Assembly: GCA_046313435.1 (NCBI GenBank)
Contig: JBKBYG010000020.1
Coordinates: forward strand, 1-28,812
Direction of reading: 5' to 3'
DNA length: 28,812 bases
Source: JBKBYG01 sp046313435
GTDB lineage: Bacteria > Pseudomonadota > Alphaproteobacteria > Rickettsiales > Arcanibacteraceae
The first letter of the stretch is position 1. The number at the start of each line of letters is the position of its first letter. Below, in pieces: positions 23,216 to 28,812 of this stretch. A program made the translations under genes and the position numbers. The notes beneath the pieces were generated by a model that saw only the letters and a list, made by a program, of their open reading frames with translations, ran no database searches and was not told where the DNA came from.

Positions 23216-24445
23216 TTGGATTTTCTTTTAAAACGCCATAATACTAACCAAGTCAAAGTTGGAAATATTTTAATAGGAGGAGGCGCTCCTATTGTTGTAC
23301 AATCGATGACTAATACTGATACTGCAGATGCACATTCTACAGCAATGCAGATTATTGAATTAAGCAATGCAGGATCAGAGATCGTTAGAATTACAGTAAA
23401 TAATGAAGAATCAGCAAAACAAATTCCAAAAATTAAGGAAATACTTAGTAAATATAATTGTAAAACTCCTATAGTAGGGGATTTTCACTATAATGGGCAC
23501 AGCTTACTTACAAAATATCCCGAATGTGCTGAGTTTTTGGATAAGTATCGTATTAACCCAGGAAATGTAGGTTTTGGTGTAAAGCAAGATTTACAATTTC
23601 AAACAATGATTGATATTGCAATTAAATATGACAAGCCGGTAAGGATAGGCGTGAATTGGGGAAGCTTAGATCAAAATATTGTCGCAAAATTAATGGACGA
23701 GAATTTAAAGCTCTTAAATCCTTTATCAAATGAAGAAATTCTTAGAAAAGCTTTAATTAAATCAGTGTTGGATAGTGCTAAGAAAGCTGAAGAATTAGGC
23801 TTAAGTAAAAATAAAATAATTTTGTCTTGTAAAGTTAGCAGGGTAGCTGATTTAGTTGTTATCTATAAAGAACTTGCTCGCTTATCTAATTATGCTTTGC
23901 ATTTAGGCCTTACTGAAGCAGGCTTAGGATCAAAAGCTATTGTCTCATCCGCTTCTGCAATGTCAATTTTGCTTTATCAAGGCATTGGGGATACACTAAG
24001 AACTTCACTTACTCCAATGCCCGGAGCTTCTAGAACTGAAGAGGTAATTGTCACTCAAGAAATATTGCAATCTTTAGGGCTAAGATCATTTTCTCCACAA
24101 GTTACCGCTTGTCCAGGATGTGGTAGAACTACTAGTAGTTTTTTTCAAGAATTAGCAAGTCAAATTCAAACTTATATCAGAGAAAATATGCCAGTATGGA
24201 AAAAACAATATACAGGTGTTGAAGATATGAATATTGCTGTGATGGGTTGTATTGTAAATGGGCCTGGGGAAAGTAAGCATGCAAATATTGGAATTAGCCT
24301 GCCAGGCACTGGTGAGTCTCCTTCAGCTCCTGTATTTGTTGATGGTATAAAAACAGTAACTTTAAAAGGCAATAATATTGCAGAACAGTTTAAAGATATT
24401 ATTAAAAATTATATTCAAAATAAGTATAATAACAATAGTCACTGA
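23216..24445 (+). CDS. ispG: 4-hydroxy-3-methylbut-2-enyl diphosphate synthase
   Basis: Penultimate enzyme of the MEP isoprenoid pathway: converts MEcPP to HMBPP using a [4Fe-4S] cluster and reduced flavodoxin or ferredoxin. The 409-aa bacterial-type protein has an N-terminal TIM barrel with VQSMTNTDT (28-36) and GVNWGSLD (145-152). The C-terminal cluster domain carries C299-x2-C302 (ACPGCGRTT) and C345 (VMGCIVNGPGE), with the catalytic-type E352. The start is TTG at 23216: no in-frame ATG exists before the conserved M31, and GAAGAG lies about 8 bases upstream. It starts 5 bp after the proline-rich gene. Its stop lies 2 bp from the stop of the convergent DASS gene. Its presence shows the organism retains at least part of its own isoprenoid synthesis. 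Confidence 0.96.
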   Translation: MDFLLKRHNTNQVKVGNILIGGGAPIVVQSMTNTDTADAHSTAMQIIELSNAGSEIVRITVNNEESAKQIPKIKEILSKYNCKTPIVGDFHYNGHSLLTKYPECAEFLDKYRINPGNVGFGVKQDLQFQTMIDIAIKYDKPVRIGVNWGSLDQNIVAKLMDENLKLLNPLSNEEILRKALIKSVLDSAKKAEELGLSKNKIILSCKVSRVADLVVIYKELARLSNYALHLGLTEAGLGSKAIVSSASAMSILLYQGIGDTLRTSLTPMPGASRTEEVIVTQEILQSLGLRSFSPQVTACPGCGRTTSSFFQELASQIQTYIRENMPVWKKQYTGVEDMNIAVMGCIVNGPGESKHANIGISLPGTGESPSAPVFVDGIKTVTLKGNNIAEQFKDIIKNYIQNKYNNNSH

Positions 24446-24447
24446 TT

Positions 24448-26016
24448 TTATCTGCCTGCAGCCCAATCTGGTAAGCTTCCCAAATCAATATTGAATACAG
24501 CAGGAAGAAGTTTATACGTAAATAGTACAACGAATATTATACCGATAATATTTAAAGTGCTACCTGCTCTTATCATTTGTATTACTTTTAAATGACCACT
24601 TGCAAACACGATTGCATTAGGAGGAGTAGACATAGGAAGCATAAATGCACAGCTAGCTGAGATCGTCACAGGAATAGTAAGCATTAGTGGATTTATATCG
24701 AATGCAATAGCCATACTGCATAGTACAGGTAAGAATATCGTTACTAAGGCCATATTGCTCATAAACTCGGTTAAGAACACTGCAAGTATAGAAACAATTA
24801 TAATTATCTGAAGTATTTTAAGATCTTTTAAGTTAGCCATTTTGAAACCTAACCAATTAACAAGACCGGTTATTTCTAATCCATGAGCAAGGCTTAATCC
24901 TCCTCCAAATAAAAGTAAAATTCCCCATGGTAATTTTTCTGCACTTTTCCAATCAATAAGAAATTCACCTTTTTTTAAATCTACCGGCGTAATAAACAAG
25001 GCAAGTGCGCTAAGTATTGCAATAGATTCATCTGTTAATCTAACAGGTATAATATCATTAACAATGCTTTTCAGACTCCATAATAATGCAGTACAGAGGA
25101 AAATAGCTAATACCATTTTTTCTCCTTTACTCATAGGTCCCAAGTTTTTAAGCTCTTTATTTATTATTTCTTGTGATCCTTCTAAGTTTCCAAGCTTATT
25201 AGGAAACCATATTTTTACAAGTATAAACCAATTGAATCCAAGCATAATTAATGCATATGGTGCACCTATCATCATCCATTTAGCAAAATTTATTTCATAA
25301 TCAAAAGTTTCACGCATAAAGCTGCTAAATATTGCATTCGTAGGAGTTCCAATTATGGTTGCAATACCTCCAATACTTGCAGCATATGCTATCCCAAGCA
25401 TCATTGAAGTGGCAAAGTTTTGATAATTTTGTTGTTTTTCTTGATGTAGTTCACTGCCCTTTAAAAGTAAATTTACTACTGATAAACATATTGGCATCAT
25501 CATCACAACTGTTGCAGTATTACTCATCCACATACTTAAAATACCTGTAGCAAGTATAAACCCACCAACAATGCCATTAGCATTAGTGCCTGTAATTCTT
25601 ACTATATTAAGTGCAATACGCATATGTAGTTGCCATTTTTCAATTGCTATTGCTAGAATAAACCCGCCCATATATAAAAACACAGCAGGATTTGAATAAG
25701 GTATCGTTGTAGCTTTAAGGGGTGCAATTTGAAGCATTGGAAAAAGTATTAAAGGCATCAATGAAGTTACAGCCATAGGTATTGCTTCTGTTACCCACCA
25801 TGTAATCATTAAAAATAAGCAAGATACGACTCTCCATCCTTCAACACTTATACCTGTAGGAATGGGGAGGAAGGAAATTATTAAAGCACCTAAAGGTCCA
25901 ATTAATAGCCCCATTAATTTAGATTTGCTATATGTGGATGAGCTCAATTCACTATTTTCAGAAATATTTCTAGTTTCGGGGGAAATTAAATTCATAGCTA
26001 TGTTAGGAGAAGGCAT
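24448..26016 (-). CDS. DASS/SLC13-family (NadC-like) dicarboxylate:Na+ symporter
   Basis: Inner-membrane Na+-coupled importer for dicarboxylates or related anions. The 522-aa protein has a hydrophilic N-terminus (1-34) and about 11 membrane helices. Family marks: WWVTEAIPMAVTSLMP (73-88), first SNT motif MSNTATVVMMMP (164-175), GIATIIGTPTNAI (217-229), and MPMSTPPNAIVFASG (460-474). The second SNT motif reads SNM (420-422), a Thr-to-Met change in one of the two ion/substrate clamp motifs. The start is ATG at 26016; a later ATG at 25995 lacks a ribosome site. It differs strongly from the oxoglutarate/malate-type carrier at 903-2309, so the two are not recent duplicates. The closest named relatives transport succinate, malate or fumarate; substrate here is inferred. 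Confidence 0.9.
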   Translation of the reverse strand: MPSPNIAMNLISPETRNISENSELSSSTYSKSKLMGLLIGPLGALIISFLPIPTGISVEGWRVVSCLFLMITWWVTEAIPMAVTSLMPLILFPMLQIAPLKATTIPYSNPAVFLYMGGFILAIAIEKWQLHMRIALNIVRITGTNANGIVGGFILATGILSMWMSNTATVVMMMPICLSVVNLLLKGSELHQEKQQNYQNFATSMMLGIAYAASIGGIATIIGTPTNAIFSSFMRETFDYEINFAKWMMIGAPYALIMLGFNWFILVKIWFPNKLGNLEGSQEIINKELKNLGPMSKGEKMVLAIFLCTALLWSLKSIVNDIIPVRLTDESIAILSALALFITPVDLKKGEFLIDWKSAEKLPWGILLLFGGGLSLAHGLEITGLVNWLGFKMANLKDLKILQIIIIVSILAVFLTEFMSNMALVTIFLPVLCSMAIAFDINPLMLTIPVTISASCAFMLPMSTPPNAIVFASGHLKVIQMIRAGSTLNIIGIIFVVLFTYKLLPAVFNIDLGSLPDWAAGR

Positions 26017-26150
26017 TTACCAAATCACTCTTAAAATTAAATATTAGTATCCATAATTGATTAGGTAATAATAATTAATAAAGGATTAATTGAAAGTGTT
26101 TTTTTAGTATTGAAACAATTAAAGTTTAAAATTATTATTTAAATAATTCA

Positions 26151-26179
26151 TTGTATATTGATATTAATTAAAATATAAT
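26151..26179 (+). promoter_or_regulatory. near-consensus promoter for the ankyrin/basic-tail gene
   Basis: TTGTAT (26151-26156), a 17-bp spacer and a perfect TATAAT (26174-26179). The predicted transcription start near 26186 gives a 30-nt leader to the ATG at 26216 and rules against an in-frame TTG at 26183 as start. Among the best promoter matches in the window. Confidence 0.6.
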
Positions 26180-26215
26180 TTTTTGAATAAATGTAAAATT
26201 TTTAAAAAGGTTTGT

Positions 26216-27835
26216 ATGATAATCAAAGCAGAAGAAAGTGAAAGATTAAAAAATCAAAATGTAAGAATTACTGATATTGTTAATGATTTATTTCCAACCT
26301 TTGTTGGCGATAAATATATGGAAAGCGAATTACCATTTCATTTCCTTGTAGAAAAAGGTGAAATAGTTGCTTTTGTAAATATTATAAAAGAGATAAAGAA
26401 TGATGATTTAAGAAAGTTATTTTCAAAAAAAGATAGCCAAAATCATACAGTTTTATCTGTAATCGTGAAGAATGGCAGATGGGAATTCGTAGAACTGTTA
26501 TTTGAACTAGGTTACGATATTTTTGAATTAGGTTTCAATATTAATGATCGAGATAAAGAAGGCAGAACAATTCTACATTACGCAGCCGCTAATAATAATT
26601 TGCATTTAATGGATATTTGCGAAAAATTTAATTACGAATCTAGTTCTGAAAATAATTTATTAAGAGTCTTAAGCTATTTGAATATTCAAAATGCAAACAA
26701 TGGTAATACTGCGCTTCATGAGGCTGCACTAAATCAAGATACTGATGCTATGAATTTTTTGATTACAAGGGGAGCAAACACTAATTTAATTAATAAGCAA
26801 GGCTATACTGCAAGCTATATTTTATCAAGCAAAAATAACTCTAATTTAATTAATCATGAAATTAAAGATGTTTTATATAGAGAATTTTATGAAAATTTCA
26901 ATATATACAAAAAAGTTCAAGATGCTAGACTCGGTGGAATTGATGAAGTAAGAAGCATTTTAGATATTGATCCTTCTCTTGTTAATCAAATAAATTCTGA
27001 TTCAGAAACACCTTTACATTTAGCTGTATTAAGGAGTGATTTAGAAATAGTAAAACTATTAATTGCAAAAGGCGCTTATACAAATATTAAAAACGCGGAA
27101 GGGAAAACTGCTTTAGAAATAGCTCAAGAAAATGATGAAAGAGAAATTGTAAAATTTATAACTAGTCTTAATAATATTTCTAAAACTAGTATTAAGGATA
27201 TAACAAATCCTAGTAATGTAGAGAAAGCTCCTAAAACTCTTGAATCAATTTTTTCTTATAATGATATTTATGAAGCAATTCAACAAGGAGATAGTTCCCA
27301 GGTACAAAATATATTATTTACAAATCCAGCACTAGTAAATCAAATCCATGAAGATTATACATCGCCATTACATTGTGCGATATTATTTGAACAACCTGAT
27401 ATTGTTCAGCTTTTAATAAATTATGGAGCAAGCTTGGAGATTCTAAATAATGAAGGTTTAACACCAAAACAATTAGCATTAAAATCAGAAAATGTAATAA
27501 TATTGCAAATTTTTAATAATATTGATTTATATAAAGAACCTAGTGGCAATAGTAATGTAAAAGATCCCAATTATATACCTAAGCCTTTAATAAAAAAAAC
27601 CGTCAACGCTTCACAAAATGACGATAATGAAGTTGAACTTGCAACTGACAGACTCGAAGAAGAGCTCGCTTCGAACCCAGAGTATTACTCCTCTAGTCAT
27701 AGAAAAAGAAGTAGAAGGCCCGATAGAGCTATGCAGTCTGATCAAGCAAATTTTAGTAAGGAAGGACAGTACAGTCATGTTAGAAAAAGGTTATTCTCTA
27801 ATGAAGCTAATCCAAATTTATCTCAAAGTAGGTAA
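26216..27835 (+). CDS. ankyrin-repeat protein with basic, NLS-like C-terminal tail
   Basis: A 539-aa protein, likely acting through protein contacts and a candidate secreted effector. Ankyrin repeats lie at about 75-105, 115-145, 163-200, 264-320 and 382-432; clear cores are GRTILHYAAANNN, GNTALHEAAL, ETPLHLAVL and TSPLHCAIL. A two-repeat module with the leader (I/N)PxLVNQI occurs twice (250-315 and 368-432), so part of the protein arose by internal duplication. After an acidic stretch (468-486) the tail is strongly basic: HRKRSRRPDR (495-504) and HVRKR (521-525), spaced like a bipartite nuclear signal. The ATG at 26216 has AAGG 6 bases upstream and a strong promoter; an upstream TTG is rejected. 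No signal peptide. The effector role is inference. Confidence 0.87.
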   Translation: MIIKAEESERLKNQNVRITDIVNDLFPTFVGDKYMESELPFHFLVEKGEIVAFVNIIKEIKNDDLRKLFSKKDSQNHTVLSVIVKNGRWEFVELLFELGYDIFELGFNINDRDKEGRTILHYAAANNNLHLMDICEKFNYESSSENNLLRVLSYLNIQNANNGNTALHEAALNQDTDAMNFLITRGANTNLINKQGYTASYILSSKNNSNLINHEIKDVLYREFYENFNIYKKVQDARLGGIDEVRSILDIDPSLVNQINSDSETPLHLAVLRSDLEIVKLLIAKGAYTNIKNAEGKTALEIAQENDEREIVKFITSLNNISKTSIKDITNPSNVEKAPKTLESIFSYNDIYEAIQQGDSSQVQNILFTNPALVNQIHEDYTSPLHCAILFEQPDIVQLLINYGASLEILNNEGLTPKQLALKSENVIILQIFNNIDLYKEPSGNSNVKDPNYIPKPLIKKTVNASQNDDNEVELATDRLEEELASNPEYYSSSHRKRSRRPDRAMQSDQANFSKEGQYSHVRKRLFSNEANPNLSQSR

Positions 27836-27908
27836 AAAATAAATGCTGGTAAATATTGAGCTATATGCTAAATATTATTGCATTCGTAAAATATAAAAAG
27901 AGTTTGTT

Positions 27909-28812
27909 GTGTTAAGTTTAAATAATATTACATATCATATTGGTGGAAGAACTATTCTTGAAGATGTTCAACTTCAACTTGATTCAGGTCATAGAGGTGG
28001 ATTAATTGGTAGGAATGGGTCTGGAAAATCAACCCTATTTAAAATTATTCTAGGCGAAATTGAGGCTGATACAGGGCAAATTCAGATTGCAAAAAACCTA
28101 CGTATTGTAACTGTAGCCCAAGAAGTGCCACATGGAGAATTAACACCAGTAGAATATTTGCTTAATTCAGATATCGAACGTAAAACCCTAATGGATGAGC
28201 TCGAGACATGTGACGATCCTAATAGGTTAGGGGATATCTATGACCGCCTAATTTCAATGGATGCGTATAGTGCTGATTCAAGAGCAAGTATAATATTGAA
28301 AGGGTTAGGATTTTCTGAAGAAGACCAGAAAAAGCAATTATCAGAATTTTCTGGTGGTTTTAGAATGAGAATAGCACTTGCTGCTGCACTTTTTAGAAAC
28401 CCTGATTTGCTACTACTTGATGAACCTACCAACCATCTAGATTTTGAATCAATATTATGGCTAGAAGAGTTCTTGCAAAAATATACGGGAAGCTTATTGT
28501 TAATTAGTCATGATAGAGAATTCCTTAATAAAGTTACAAATCATATTTTTCATTTGAATAAAGGTAAGGTGATTACTTACAAAGGTAATTACGATGTTTA
28601 TGAGCAAAAATACCGGTTACAGCTGGAAGCAGATATTTCTTATAATAAAAAAATTGAAGCACAAAAAGCTCATATGCAGAAATTTGTAGATAGATTTAAA
28701 GCCAAAGCTACTAAAGCTAAACAAGCTCAAAGTAGGGTTAAAGCCATCAATAAACTTAATCCAATAGCTTTAATTTTTGTAGATCCAGCAAGTAGACTTA
28801 ATTTTCCTGAAG
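27909..28812 (+). CDS. ABC-F family ATPase (partial, 3' end outside window)
   Basis: Soluble twin-ATPase of the ABC-F group, which acts on ribosomes during translation rather than in transport. Only the first 301 codons are present. The first ATPase domain is complete: Walker A GRNGSGKST (34-42), signature FSGGF (147-151) within FSGGFRMRIALAAAL, and Walker B LLLLDEPTNHLD (167-178), then SHDREFL. The lysine/glutamine-rich linker KAKATKAKQAQSRVKAI that separates the two domains in this family follows, and the second domain is cut off. The start is GTG at 27909 with AAGAG 6-7 bases upstream; the first residues MLSLNNITYHIGGRTIL are typical. Subtype (Uup, YheS or other) cannot be fixed without the C-terminus. 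There are no membrane helices. Confidence 0.92.
   Translation, partial: MLSLNNITYHIGGRTILEDVQLQLDSGHRGGLIGRNGSGKSTLFKIILGEIEADTGQIQIAKNLRIVTVAQEVPHGELTPVEYLLNSDIERKTLMDELETCDDPNRLGDIYDRLISMDAYSADSRASIILKGLGFSEEDQKKQLSEFSGGFRMRIALAAALFRNPDLLLLDEPTNHLDFESILWLEEFLQKYTGSLLLISHDREFLNKVTNHIFHLNKGKVITYKGNYDVYEQKYRLQLEADISYNKKIEAQKAHMQKFVDRFKAKATKAKQAQSRVKAINKLNPIALIFVDPASRLNFPE

Noticed and set aside
26183..26215. TTG start giving an 11-residue extension of the ankyrin protein
   Set aside because: The predicted transcription start is near 26186 and the ATG at 26216 has an AAGG ribosome site.
1..28812. CRISPR array, prophage or toxin-antitoxin module
   Set aside because: No regularly spaced repeats, no phage structural or integrase genes, and no toxin partner beside the XRE regulator were seen.

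Overview
This 28.8 kb window is AT-rich (roughly 70 percent A+T by eye) bacterial chromosome. The gene content suggests an obligate intracellular alphaproteobacterium of the Rickettsiales type. The evidence is many host-metabolite and ion transporters, two ankyrin-repeat proteins, an alphaproteobacterial-style ComEC, a Sco copper chaperone, an intracellular PHB depolymerase and large lysine-rich orphan proteins. Nothing in the window fixes the genus. A deep-branching Rickettsiales lineage such as Midichloriaceae is an inference from gene content only.

Layout. 1-902: tRNA-Asp(GTC) with a good promoter, then dut, then a non-coding gap holding a small GC-rich islet. 903-4682: a DASS carrier of the plastid oxoglutarate/malate type (minus), msrB (plus), and a coupled nhaA plus orphan solute-binding-protein pair (minus). 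4800-10294: two paralogous MsbA-like ABC exporters (minus) bracket a 561-aa orphan gene (plus). The second exporter gene is flanked by two same-orientation copies of a small repeat, and the intact copy has perfect 18-bp inverted ends. 10619-14609: comEC (minus), then, starting only 10 bp away on the other strand, a PAP2 phosphatase and an intracellular PHB depolymerase. 14678-17325: pepP followed by a small ankyrin gene (minus). 17386-22025: ftsK, a 427-aa orphan with a Gly/Ala-rich hydrophobic tail, a 417-bp non-coding stretch with a long hairpin and a palindrome, and an XRE regulator. 22111-24445: a compact sco - proline-rich exported protein - ispG cluster. 24448-28812: a second DASS carrier of the NadC type (minus), an ankyrin protein with a very basic tail under a near-consensus promoter, and the N-terminal 301 codons of an ABC-F ATPase running off the window.

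The core genes (dut, msrB, ispG, ftsK, pepP, sco, ABC-F) are ordinary housekeeping. DASS carriers, NhaA, the binding protein and the exporters fit a cell that exchanges dicarboxylates, ions and other solutes with a host cytoplasm. The best candidates for undescribed biology are the inverted-repeat element pair around the second ABC exporter, the two orphan proteins (6695-8380 and 19866-21149), the ankyrin protein with an NLS-like tail, and the Met/Pro-rich exported protein beside Sco. I found no CRISPR array, no rRNA, no intact transposase and no convincing new multi-gene system.
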